Part shown: piece after piece, positions 1 to 7,855 of the stretch
Layout: every line of letters begins with the position of its first letter
Numbering within the stretch: the stretch's first letter is position 1
Notes under the pieces: generated by a model
Told to the model about the DNA's origin: nothing
What the model saw: the letters and a program-made list of their open reading frames with translations, nothing else
The model's database searches: none
Made by a program: the position numbers and the translations under genes
NCBI GenBank assembly: GCA_028291885.1
Contig: JAQGNJ010000084.1
Location: 1 to 36,289 of the forward strand
Direction of reading: 5' to 3'
Length of the DNA: 36,289 bases
Source of the DNA: Ramlibacter sp.
GTDB taxonomy: Bacteria; Pseudomonadota; Gammaproteobacteria; Burkholderiales; Burkholderiaceae_C

Positions 1-2399
1 TAAAGAAATGGCCGGCGGAACAAGCCGCCGAAGTGATGGGGATTTCGGCCGCGCAGTGTGATCAGGTTCTTTCCGGGCCTGAGTTTGTTCTTGATCTCCA
101 CGTCCCACTGGAATCGGTAGTCCGCGTGCCACCAGCGCTCCGGGAACGGCCGATGTGCGACGAGTTCGCCATTGATGTAGAGCCAGCACTCGTTGAACAC
201 GCCCGGGAACATGAAGCGGGCGTCTCCGACGGTTTGGTCTGCTCGCAGGTCCAGCTCTGTCTGATACCAGTAGAAGCCCGTGAAGCTCTGTCCGTCCGAG
301 TGACGAATGCCCTGGCCCTGAGCATAGATGTCCGTGCGCAGCATTTCCCACGCATCCGGATCGTCCTTGCGGTCTTCCGCGGGCAAGTTCCCGACCGTCG
401 ACTGCCACAACGACAGATCGGCCGGCGTATAGGCCCAGCCGCGTGCCAGCCCCGTATCGCGCGGATCGCGCCGGAAGGCCCACTGTAACGGTGTCCTCGT
501 GATCAACTCGCCTTTGCTTCCATCGATCAGCTCAGCGAAGTCGCGCATCTGCTGCACCTCGCCGGGCAGCCACGCAGGCCCCTTCTCGCCGATTTTCTTG
601 TACGTCGTGAAAGTCGGGTTCATCTCCGTGAGCGTTTCGCGCGCTGCAAGGGCGCGTTCACCTGCAATTGCTGCGGCTTTGAAATCCGCTTCGCTAGCGC
701 CGGCACGCACCATTTCCCTATAGTTTTCGATGACTTCGAAGGAAAGCGCGGTGAACCGCATGCGCTCAAGGTAGAGCTTCTCGTTCCGGCTCAAGGACGA
801 TTTCGTCTGGAGAGAAGCCACCGCTTCCTGGGCGGCGGCGAGATCGGCCTTCAGCGTTGCAACCAATCGCGGCGTGTAGATCACCGGCGCCACGAAGTAC
901 TCGTGCTCTGTGGCGATCGTCTTTTCCCATGCGTCGAAAATGGCGCCCCAGTACCTCGCCATCGGCGCCGCTGCAGGTCCATAAAACGCCGGGTAGAACT
1001 CGGCCAGCTGACCCTTCACGTCCAGATCCGGGTTCCACATCAGCTGCAGGCGGAAGTACAGGTTCAGGAAGGTGGTGGCGGTTGCTCCGCGGCTCTCCGT
1101 CGAGATGCCGAGGATGCCGGCCTTGCGGTAGTGCTGCACGTCCTGAGCGAAGACATGGTGAGACGGGTTCGGCAAATCGCGCCAGACCAGTTGCCCCTGG
1201 TCGTAGTCGTAGATCGCGAGCCGGCCCTCCATCACCTCAGCCCACCGGTACATCATTGCCTTGTACTCCTGCCGCGGCGGCGAGTTTTGATCGTCCATGC
1301 CGTGGTTCGGGTCGATGTCGATCGGCGCCAGCCACATCACCAGGCTGGGTTCGGTCCGCAGCACCCATTGCGGGGGAAGGGTGACGTTGGAATAGGCAAG
1401 CCCGCCCAGGCGGGTCGGGCTGTCCGGATACTTCTCACGAAGGATTTTCGCGACCCTGTTGTAGAGCGTCAGCACTGCATCCGTGTTGGACGGCGCCATC
1501 ATGTACTTGTCGTAGATGCCCGCCTGCAAGTTCGCATCGCTCTGCGACTCGCTTGTATAGATGCCGTCCTCGATGGCCAGGGAGATCGACGGCACGCCCT
1601 TCGCGTAATCCTGTTCGATTCGGGCCGCGACTTCGGCGGCTGTCGTTTCTTCCGAGAGTGGAACGTTGAACGCCGACTGACCGGGTGGAATCAGGTTCTT
1701 GGTATAGGCGCCCAGCGCGTGGCCGGAGACCGGCAAGGATGCGGCGCCCGCAAAATTCCGGCGCTGGAAGTCCAATTGCCCCGTGGTGTCGCCGAGCCAG
1801 CTGAGCCAGTAGCTGCGGATCTCGAACGGCGAGCCATGGACGTGGTTCAGCTCCCCGATGGAGAGCGACTGGTGTTCGGGCACCACTTCGCCGAAGTCGG
1901 TCGGCATGTACCACCTGCATCCCCATTCCTGCAGGAGCTTCGAGACGGCAAAGTAATGCGCCCGGTCGTTGTTGCCGGCCACGTAGACGTGGTCGCCCTG
2001 CCTCACCAGCGCGATCGCGTCTGCGTGGGTAAAGGGCTTCTTCTTTGCGGCTCCGGCCAGGAGGGCGGTGAGTTGAGGTCGTGCACGCACCGCGGCTTTG
2101 CCCAGGAGGATCGCTGGTCCGGTGGGCATTGCAGTGCCCGCTTGAACGACGAGCAGGGAAGGGCTCGCGCCGCTCATCATGCCGATGTACTTCAGCAAGT
2201 CCGCCGCGGCGGCTTTTTCGAGTTCGCCGGCGTCTTCGGCAATGAAAACGGATGCCACTGCTTTGCCGCCCTGGACGATCGGCAACTCGCTCGCAGACGC
2301 CTTGCCAGCCACCTTGGCGTTCGCATCGGCACCCGCGCCCGCCAGCAGCAGCGCCAGGGTGAAGGCGCGCAAGAGCGACTTCAGAAGAGCCCCTTCCAC
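1..2399 (-). CDS. Secreted DUF4838 protein, glycoside-hydrolase-like (3' end outside window)
   Basis: About 799 codons are visible before the frame leaves the window at position 1. The GTG start at 2399 is chosen because GAAAGG lies just upstream and the N-terminus is a signal peptide: short basic segment, Leu/Ala-rich core, then an AGAGADANA-like cleavage region. A TTG at 2372 is an alternative start. Residues about 35-160 resemble the domain found before alpha-glucuronidase-type hydrolases, including the stretch LLQEWGCRWYMPTDFGE. Residues about 270-500 match my recollection of DUF4838, with an LAIYDYDQG stretch and many Trp/Tyr. Residues about 700-799 look like a beta-sandwich sugar-binding module (NECWLYINGELVAHRPF). 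The gene overlaps the upstream phosphatase gene by 19 bases, so translational coupling is likely. I infer a periplasmic or exported enzyme that trims or binds the exopolysaccharide; no catalytic residue can be assigned from sequence alone. Confidence 0.8.
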   Translation of the reverse strand, partial: MEGALLKSLLRAFTLALLLAGAGADANAKVAGKASASELPIVQGGKAVASVFIAEDAGELEKAAAADLLKYIGMMSGASPSLLVVQAGTAMPTGPAILLGKAAVRARPQLTALLAGAAKKKPFTHADAIALVRQGDHVYVAGNNDRAHYFAVSKLLQEWGCRWYMPTDFGEVVPEHQSLSIGELNHVHGSPFEIRSYWLSWLGDTTGQLDFQRRNFAGAASLPVSGHALGAYTKNLIPPGQSAFNVPLSEETTAAEVAARIEQDYAKGVPSISLAIEDGIYTSESQSDANLQAGIYDKYMMAPSNTDAVLTLYNRVAKILREKYPDSPTRLGGLAYSNVTLPPQWVLRTEPSLVMWLAPIDIDPNHGMDDQNSPPRQEYKAMMYRWAEVMEGRLAIYDYDQGQLVWRDLPNPSHHVFAQDVQHYRKAGILGISTESRGATATTFLNLYFRLQLMWNPDLDVKGQLAEFYPAFYGPAAAPMARYWGAIFDAWEKTIATEHEYFVAPVIYTPRLVATLKADLAAAQEAVASLQTKSSLSRNEKLYLERMRFTALSFEVIENYREMVRAGASEADFKAAAIAGERALAARETLTEMNPTFTTYKKIGEKGPAWLPGEVQQMRDFAELIDGSKGELITRTPLQWAFRRDPRDTGLARGWAYTPADLSLWQSTVGNLPAEDRKDDPDAWEMLRTDIYAQGQGIRHSDGQSFTGFYWYQTELDLRADQTVGDARFMFPGVFNECWLYINGELVAHRPFPERWWHADYRFQWDVEIKNKLRPGKNLITLRGRNPHHFGGLFRRPFL

Positions 2400-3157
2400 C
2401 AACCTTTCGAGGCTTTCCTGGCGGGCAGCGGAGCCACCTTCGACGGAGGCAAGTCGTCGAGTAGGGCGGTTTGACGGCCTTCCACCAACAGGGCGGCTTC
2501 GTCCTTCCCCAACAGCCGCTGGGCGATGACCCTGGCCTCGGACATCACCGGCACGCGCCGGCCCGAGGAATGCGCATCGGTGGCCAGGATATGCGTCAGC
2601 CCCTCGCCGATGAAGCGCTCGCCCCAGTATTTCGCGCGGGGACCGAAAAGCCCTGTCAGCGCGCCAGCGGTAACCTGCATCCAGGCTCCCTGCCGTGTCA
2701 GGTCGACGAACACCTGGAAGTTGTCTTCGACCCAGGTGAGACGTTCCGGATGCGTGATCACCGGCACGTAACCCGCGGCAACCAGCTGGAAGACAGATTC
2801 GGCAAAGCGCGGCGGCGCCACGTGGTGAGACGGCTCGAGCAAAAGGTAGCGCGTGTTGTGCAGGCAAGGCACGTCGCCGGCGCGCATGCGTTCCAGCAAT
2901 CCGGGCACCAGGTGAACGTCCGCACCGGTCGTGAGTTTCAGGGCGATGCCGTGCTCGTCCAGCGCAGTTTGCAGCTGGTCGCGCGCCGCCGTGATCCCGT
3001 CGGTGTCGTTCATGTACAGGCCGGGATAGATGTGCGGCGTACACGCCATCAGAGTGATGCCGTCGTCGACCGCGATCCGGGCCATCGCGAGTGACATTTC
3101 CAGGCTCTTCGAACCATCGTCGATGCCGGGCAGGATGTGGCTGTGGAGATCGATCAT
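2381..3157 (-). CDS. CpsB/YwqE-family tyrosine-protein phosphatase (PHP fold)
   Basis: The 258-residue product should be a metal-dependent phosphotyrosine phosphatase that dephosphorylates the C-terminal tyrosines of a polysaccharide co-polymerase kinase. The PHP-domain metal motifs are visible: DLHSHILPGIDDG at residues 3-15, CTPHIYPG near 40, HPERL near 138 and ATDAHSSGRR near 193. At the position where many relatives have a metal-binding Glu in a GxE motif, this protein reads GADVH, an Asp variant. The ATG at 3157 overlaps the TGA of the ligase-family gene (ATGA), and the HSHILPGIDDG motif sits at the very N-terminus as is usual in the family. Its likely substrate is the kinase encoded at 7856-10198 in the same locus. 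This pairing is known for Gram-positive and many proteobacterial capsule loci; here it is inferred from proximity. Confidence 0.9.
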   Translation of the reverse strand: MIDLHSHILPGIDDGSKSLEMSLAMARIAVDDGITLMACTPHIYPGLYMNDTDGITAARDQLQTALDEHGIALKLTTGADVHLVPGLLERMRAGDVPCLHNTRYLLLEPSHHVAPPRFAESVFQLVAAGYVPVITHPERLTWVEDNFQVFVDLTRQGAWMQVTAGALTGLFGPRAKYWGERFIGEGLTHILATDAHSSGRRVPVMSEARVIAQRLLGKDEAALLVEGRQTALLDDLPPSKVAPLPARKASKGWWKGLF

Positions 3158-4584
3158 TGGTCGATCACCCCTTGACGCAAGGGACGCAGAAAGGCGCCTG
3201 CCAGCATCGCCGCCACGATCGCGTTGGCCGGAATGTGCATGTTGAACTCTACCAACGAGTGCAACAGGAAGCCAAATAACCCCACGCCGCAGACAGCGGC
3301 AGCTAGCTCGTCGGGCTGCAAGCCACGCTTGGTGAGTGCTGCGCGGGTCAGGCGCGCTGCGCGACCGATCGCCAACCACAGGAACGCCGCAGCGAGCACC
3401 ACCGAAAAGACGCCGCCCTCGAGGAGCATTTGCGCGTAATCCTGGTGAGCGTAGTCGGCAAAACCATCGATCCTCACGGGTTGGAAACGAGGGTACACGG
3501 CAGCATAGGTTCCCCATCCCGCGCCCCAAGGCCAGAATTCGCCGGCGCCGGCCAATGTGCTTGAGGCGAGCAGTCCGCGGAAAGAAGCATCGGCCGCCAT
3601 CCGTCCCACGTCAAAGCGCGACAGCAGCGCCCCTGCTCCGATGAGCGAAACTGCAACCACGACCACGGTGGCGAGCAGGATGAGCGTCATGCGCCAGTTC
3701 TGCGAACCGCCTGCGCAGAGACAGACGACGGCAGCGGCCAACATTGCCGCAGGCAAGACCGAAACTGCCGCGCCTCTGGAGAAGGTCATCAGGATTCCGA
3801 GGACCAGGATGAGTCCGCCGGAGATCCAGAAGGCCTGTGCGTGCCGCCGCGCGAAGCCGGCACCCTCAGCCCAGCGGGACTGCGGCCGTAGCAGACTGTC
3901 CCCGGCCAGCCAGATGTAGCCGGCGAGCGCCAGACCGATGTAGTTGGCAAAATGGTTCGTGTTTGCAAACGTGCCGAACGGCCGTCCAGCAAATTCGGTA
4001 GTGAAGTAAAGGCTCGACTGACTCCCGCCCGCTGCCTGCAGCAGACCGAAACCAACCTGCAGGAACCCCATGATTACGACGGCCGTGACAAGCAGCTTCA
4101 ACTGCGGCAACCGCGAGACGTAAGCCGCCGTGAAGGCCGCGACCAGCGGCAGGCCGGCGAGCAGCGAAGCCATGGTCGCATCCGGCACGAGCGACAATGG
4201 CATGCGGTCGCCGACAGCGATGCGAGCGCCCGACAGCAGTTCCAGGTACTCGCTTCGTCCCGGCAACCCGCTCCAGAACGTGGCTGGCAACGGCGCCAAG
4301 TAGACGATCGCGAGCCAGAGAGGGCTGAGCAGGAGAACGGCTAACAGGCACTTCTCAAGGGCGGTGGCGCGCCAACGGGAGTCGGGCTGGCCGGATCGGA
4401 TCGCAGCACGCAGCCAGAGACTCAGCAGAAAAAAGAGCGCGACTGCCTCCAGCGCAATCAATGCCACTTGCCGATTGCCGCCACGCATCAGTGGCGCAGC
4501 GAGCAGCAAAAGCGCGGCGGCAGAAACAGCGACGGGGCCCATGGGCCCCGTGTGATGCGTCGATCCTGCGGACCGAGAATTCAA
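3154..4584 (-). CDS. O-antigen ligase/polymerase family membrane protein (Wzy_C/WaaL-like)
   Basis: This is a polytopic inner-membrane protein of up to 476 residues with roughly ten to twelve hydrophobic segments. The two family hallmarks are present: the FANTNHFANYIGLAL segment that begins the conserved domain, and the large periplasmic loop ending with YAHQDYAQMLLEGG before another membrane span. In a Wza/Wzc-type locus such a protein usually polymerises lipid-linked repeat units (Wzy role), though WaaL-type ligases share the fold. The start is uncertain. TTG at 4584 lies 4 bases after the upstream stop. ATG at 4542 is preceded by ACGGGG and leaves a more typical N-terminus; it would give 462 residues. 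The ATG at 4542 lies inside a 20-base perfect palindrome. The gene is coupled to the phosphatase gene by an ATGA overlap. Confidence 0.85.
   Translation of the reverse strand: MNSRSAGSTHHTGPMGPVAVSAAALLLLAAPLMRGGNRQVALIALEAVALFFLLSLWLRAAIRSGQPDSRWRATALEKCLLAVLLLSPLWLAIVYLAPLPATFWSGLPGRSEYLELLSGARIAVGDRMPLSLVPDATMASLLAGLPLVAAFTAAYVSRLPQLKLLVTAVVIMGFLQVGFGLLQAAGGSQSSLYFTTEFAGRPFGTFANTNHFANYIGLALAGYIWLAGDSLLRPQSRWAEGAGFARRHAQAFWISGGLILVLGILMTFSRGAAVSVLPAAMLAAAVVCLCAGGSQNWRMTLILLATVVVVAVSLIGAGALLSRFDVGRMAADASFRGLLASSTLAGAGEFWPWGAGWGTYAAVYPRFQPVRIDGFADYAHQDYAQMLLEGGVFSVVLAAAFLWLAIGRAARLTRAALTKRGLQPDELAAAVCGVGLFGFLLHSLVEFNMHIPANAIVAAMLAGAFLRPLRQGVIDQ
4532..4551. repeat. 20-base perfect palindrome over a candidate start codon
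   Basis: The sequence ACGGGGCCCA is followed directly by its reverse complement, centred on the ATG at 4542 of the ligase-family gene. In RNA it could fold into a GC-rich hairpin hiding that start codon, or it could be a protein-binding site. Function is unknown. Confidence 0.6.
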
Positions 4585-4588
4585 AGGA

Positions 4589-5056
4589 TTACTGTCCGCT
4601 GAGCGACGGGTTCCTCACGATAACGCGATGTACTGCGAAACCTGCGAGTGTCAGCGCCCCCACGCCAAACAGGCCAGCGCCTGCTCCGCCGCCGCCAAAA
4701 CCGCCACCAAATGCTCCGCGCCCAAACGCTCCACCTGCCGCGATCCCGCCACCGACTGGCTGCACAGCAGCCGTCAATTCCTGGCACGTCATGCTCTGCA
4801 AGACGGTGACCGCCTGGTTCGGTTGAACGGTGACGGTACAGCCATTGTTCAGCTGCAGCGTGACGCTGCCGCTGGAGGTGGTGACAAAGCGCATGCCGTT
4901 GGCGATTGGGCTGCCGGGTGCGACAGTGCCGCCGGTCGCGCCGTCGGTCACAGTCACGAGACCCTGAACATTGCCGACCGTCCCGAGTGGGGCTTGCGCG
5001 AACGCAGAGGCTGCGAGGAAGACGGCACCGAACATCAACAAAGGCTTCACGGACAC
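4589..5056 (-). CDS. Secreted FecR-like domain protein with Gly-rich tail and C-terminal membrane segment
   Basis: The GTG at 5056 is chosen because GGAG stands 6 bases upstream; it gives 155 residues starting MSVKPLLMFG. A GTG at 5050 is possible. A signal peptide ending in SAFAQA is followed by a compact beta-rich segment (residues about 25-100) with the FecR-domain pattern: GxVxxVxGxVxV, then a Gly-Asn-Gly-Met turn, a Ser/Thr-rich strand, and LQLNNGCTVTVQPNQAV. Two Cys (in NNGC and MTC) could form a disulfide. A Gly/Ala/Phe-rich linker of about 35 residues leads to a hydrophobic segment (LFGVGALTLAGFAV) and a short basic end. I do not know a specific function. FecR-like modules occur in periplasmic proteins of polysaccharide and surface-protein loci, so a cell-envelope structural or sensing role is possible. 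It has its own promoter and heads the distal half of the locus. Confidence 0.75.
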   Translation of the reverse strand: MSVKPLLMFGAVFLAASAFAQAPLGTVGNVQGLVTVTDGATGGTVAPGSPIANGMRFVTTSSGSVTLQLNNGCTVTVQPNQAVTVLQSMTCQELTAAVQPVGGGIAAGGAFGRGAFGGGFGGGGAGAGLFGVGALTLAGFAVHRVIVRNPSLSGQ

Positions 5057-5087
5057 AGCTGTCTCCAAGGGTAGGCGGGGATGTTTG

Positions 5088-5116
5088 ACTATATTAGAAA
5101 AGGGGCTCCCGGTCAA
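5088..5116 (-). promoter_or_regulatory. Sigma-70-type promoter for the FecR-like gene
   Basis: On the minus strand TTGACC (5116-5111) is followed after exactly 17 bases by TATAGT (5093-5088), close to the consensus. Predicted transcription starts near 5081, giving a leader of about 25 bases before GGAG and GTG 5056. The -35 element lies in the loop of the terminator hairpin of the upstream gene. Confidence 0.65.
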
Positions 5117-5129
5117 CGCAAGAGCCCCT
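5095..5129 (-). terminator. Rho-independent terminator after the helical-repeat gene
   Basis: AGGGGCTC and its complement GAGCCCCT (5122-5129 and 5101-5108) form an 8-bp stem around a 13-base loop. On the minus strand a TTT-C-T run follows. It lies 14 bases after the stop of the gene ending at 5144. Confidence 0.65.
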
Positions 5130-5143
5130 GACGCGGCGCAGTC

Positions 5144-6343
5144 CTACACCCCGTCAGGGACCAGTTCGAGGGCATCGAAGGAGGCCCGGCCCTTGAACCC
5201 GGCAGCAGCCTCGGAGGGTGCGAATGTCTCCAGCTGCAGGCTGATGACAAGCCCACAATCGGGCGGCACCGCGAATCCGAACTGGAAGGTTTCCCACTTC
5301 CCGGCGGTATCCTTCAGCCCGCCTGACCGGCCAGCGACCGCATCGGCGCGCCTGCCATCCGCGCAACGCACGACCCACGCCATACCCTCCTCGACGCGCA
5401 GCCTGGAACTCATATAGCGGCCGCGTAGCTGGTACTTGCCCGGCCCGGCGAACACATGCTGCCGGATGATCGGGATGGCCAATGGACGGCCGGTGAACTC
5501 GATGTCGAGCACTTGGCCGCGGTTCGCCGCACCGCGCTGCGCAACCAAAGCACCAGCGCGACTCGGCAGGGTGGCTGCCAGTTCCCAGTCGAAGCCATCG
5601 GGCTGGAATGGCTGGTCGAAGCCGCCGTTGTGAAGCAGCGGAGCCGGACCCTTCTGCTGTGCGCTCCACAACCCGTAGGCGTCCGCCCAATGACCCGCCG
5701 CCTTCAGCGAGCGGATATAGGCTTGGATGGTCTGCTGTGGCAACGCGGCTTTCGCCGAAGCCTCGGCCAGGAGCGGAAGGGCCGTGGTCAGCGGGAGCTT
5801 CCGCTGGCTCATGCTCGCCAGAACGGGCGGCAGCCAGCGGCTCGCCGTCGCGAGGTACGGACGCAGCAAGGCCGTCGCTTGTCCGGATGCGACGATGACC
5901 GCCAGCGCGTCCGCCGCTTGGCCGCTGCCGCGATATTCGACGAGCTGGACGAGAAGTGTGGTGGCGGACTCGAGATCGTTCGCGGCCAGCGCGGCGCCGG
6001 CGCGCCACATCAGCACGTTGGGCTCATTGGGAGCCAGCGACGCCGCAGCGTGCAACAACGGCTTCTCGAGTGCGCCGGTTTCCAGGTTCGTGAGCTGGAT
6101 CCACGCTGCGGAGTCGCCTGGCGCGCTGGCGAGGCGCGCCCGCAGCTTGCTCTGGCGCGCGGGCTTCGAATCGGCCTCGGCGCAAAGCGGAAGATACGGT
6201 GTATCCAGCAGGACACATGCACGTTCCAGATGCACCACTGCCGAGATCCAGACCAGCCCCGCGGCGACAGCGACGCCAAATCCGGCCACGACCAGCCGCA
6301 AGAGCACTTGGGAGCCGCGGCGCCGCGCTGCGTCGGGCGTCAT
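5144..6343 (-). CDS. Membrane-anchored helical-repeat protein with carbohydrate-binding-like C-terminus
   Basis: The product has 399 residues. Residues about 12-34 form one membrane anchor (LVVAGFGVAVAAGLVWISAVV). Residues 65-230 are Ala/Leu-rich helices with a loose TPR-like rhythm (for example SAAWIQLTNLETG, then APNEPNVLMWRAGAALAANDLE). Residues about 238-396 begin with LLHNGGFDQPF and look like a jelly-roll carbohydrate-binding domain: alternating strands, conserved Trp/Phe, and an ending of FDALELVPDGV. The ATG at 6343 starts 2 bases after the J-domain gene, so the two are probably co-translated. A helical scaffold plus sugar-binding end on the periplasmic side would suit a factor that guides nascent polysaccharide. 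This is inference; I do not recognise a named family. Confidence 0.75.
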   Translation of the reverse strand: MTPDAARRRGSQVLLRLVVAGFGVAVAAGLVWISAVVHLERACVLLDTPYLPLCAEADSKPARQSKLRARLASAPGDSAAWIQLTNLETGALEKPLLHAAASLAPNEPNVLMWRAGAALAANDLESATTLLVQLVEYRGSGQAADALAVIVASGQATALLRPYLATASRWLPPVLASMSQRKLPLTTALPLLAEASAKAALPQQTIQAYIRSLKAAGHWADAYGLWSAQQKGPAPLLHNGGFDQPFQPDGFDWELAATLPSRAGALVAQRGAANRGQVLDIEFTGRPLAIPIIRQHVFAGPGKYQLRGRYMSSRLRVEEGMAWVVRCADGRRADAVAGRSGGLKDTAGKWETFQFGFAVPPDCGLVISLQLETFAPSEAAAGFKGRASFDALELVPDGV

Positions 6344-6345
6344 CG

Positions 6346-7839
6346 TCAGTTCACTGCGCCGCCGCTCAGGCCGGTGATCACGACATTGCCCTCGCGCGAC
6401 GCGAATTCGGCCCTGAGCACCATCTTCTTGCCAAGAGATCCAATCGTCTGTTCACCGGCAAGGACGCGAAAGTAGCCCACCACCAGGAGCCGCCCGTCGC
6501 CGGGTTCGGCCTTGAACTCCACGTGAGAAACCCGAACAGGCCGGGCGCCGTCGACCAGCATGTCGTATTGGCGGGAGAGCGCCTGTGCGGATGGCTTGCT
6601 GCGTGCGTCCGGGTCGAGCAGGTTCAGGATTCGCTCGCCGCGTCCGCTTTCCATGACTTGGAGCAGTTGGGAGAGCAAGGGCTGGGCTTCCATCAGTGTG
6701 GGGCCGGGCTTGGGCGCCGACCGTGGTGGGGCCGTGGCCTGGACCGGCGTTGGGGCAACGGAAGGGACGACAGCGGCAATCGGGGCGGCGATGGCCGGCG
6801 GTGGCGTCACCGGCGCTGCAACGGCGGCCACCATCTGGAGCTCTGGGCGGGGCTCGGGAGCGGATGGTTGCGGCGTGCCGGTGAGCTGAATAACCGGCTT
6901 CGGGGCGCTGACACGTTCCAGCCTCGTCTCGGCGACCACGGGGCGGGTTGCGGCGGCCAGGCGCGGAGCGGCGAGTGCGGGCGCTGGCACGCGCAGTGCA
7001 TCCATCCCTGAGGGAGCAACGGCCGGGCGCGCCGTCAAGGCCATTTGTGGCTCGGTGAGCCCGACTGGCGCAGTGGCGACCTCCGGCTGCGGTGCCGGTT
7101 GCAGCTCCGGCGTTCTGGCGGGCGCGGGCGGCCGCAACGCGACAGGCGCCTTGATTTCGGCCTGGACTGGCTCTGGCTGCAACTGTGTCCGCTGGACCAG
7201 ATGCACCCTCTCCGGTGAGCCGGTCGCGAAAAAGCTCAGGACCAGCACCGCAACGCCGGCCAGCGCACTGAGCGCAGCCAGCTGCTTGAAGCGAGACTGC
7301 CGCATGTCGCCTTCGACCGCCTGCGGCAGCGGCCGGACGCGTCTCGGTTCCGGGCTATAGGCCGCCCCGGCACCCGCGACCTGGGCGAGGCGTTCGTCGT
7401 ACTCCCTGCGCTGCACGGCGGAAGAGAGGGTGTCGTAAGCGCGATTCACCCGCACCGCCGCGTCCGCCGGCCAGGCGCCCGCGGCTGGGCCGGAAAAATC
7501 CGGGTGCAGCAGGCGCATCATCAGCCGGTAGCGGTCTTTCAGGTCCGCGCCTTCGGCGCTCCGGTCCAGGCCCAGCAGGGCGTAATGGTCCGCGCCGGGA
7601 TAGAGCAGCGCCGTCCGCACGAAGAAGCGGGCCGCGTCCCGCAGGGAGGTCGATTCCTGCTTGTCCGCGATCGTCCCCTCGGGCTCCCGCCCGACCGCGA
7701 TCTGCAAGACCTCTCGCAACGCCGCGAACAACAACTGCGGCTGCCGCAGGGCAACTTGGTACTTGCCAGGAGACTGGGAGTAATCGAGCAAGGTTGCCCG
7801 AAGTGCTGCTCTGTTTGCGTCGGCGGGATCGTGCGTCAT
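6346..7839 (-). CDS. J-domain (DnaJ-like) membrane protein of the polysaccharide locus
   Basis: The product has 497 residues from the ATG at 7839, 16 bases after the kinase gene. Residues about 84-150 form a J domain: DHYALLGLDRSAEGADLKDR, the obligatory HPD tripeptide at 112-114, then a helix ending RREYDERL. J domains stimulate the ATPase of Hsp70 (DnaK). The zinc-finger and substrate-binding parts of true DnaJ are absent. A single membrane span (about 188-205) follows, then a Pro/Ala-rich stretch of about 170 residues likely to cross the periplasm. A C-terminal globular region (about 390-497) ends with strands that look NTF2-like. This topology would put the J domain in the cytosol and the C-terminus in the periplasm. 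A role in recruiting DnaK to the export apparatus is inference. Confidence 0.8.
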   Translation of the reverse strand: MTHDPADANRAALRATLLDYSQSPGKYQVALRQPQLLFAALREVLQIAVGREPEGTIADKQESTSLRDAARFFVRTALLYPGADHYALLGLDRSAEGADLKDRYRLMMRLLHPDFSGPAAGAWPADAAVRVNRAYDTLSSAVQRREYDERLAQVAGAGAAYSPEPRRVRPLPQAVEGDMRQSRFKQLAALSALAGVAVLVLSFFATGSPERVHLVQRTQLQPEPVQAEIKAPVALRPPAPARTPELQPAPQPEVATAPVGLTEPQMALTARPAVAPSGMDALRVPAPALAAPRLAAATRPVVAETRLERVSAPKPVIQLTGTPQPSAPEPRPELQMVAAVAAPVTPPPAIAAPIAAVVPSVAPTPVQATAPPRSAPKPGPTLMEAQPLLSQLLQVMESGRGERILNLLDPDARSKPSAQALSRQYDMLVDGARPVRVSHVEFKAEPGDGRLLVVGYFRVLAGEQTIGSLGKKMVLRAEFASREGNVVITGLSGGAVN

Positions 7840-7855
7840 GGTTCGCGGAAACCGT

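Noticed and set aside
3474-4055. Short minus-strand frames within the ligase-family gene, considered as signs of a frameshift
   Set aside because: The 3154-4584 frame is continuous and carries all conserved segments, so no frameshift is needed.
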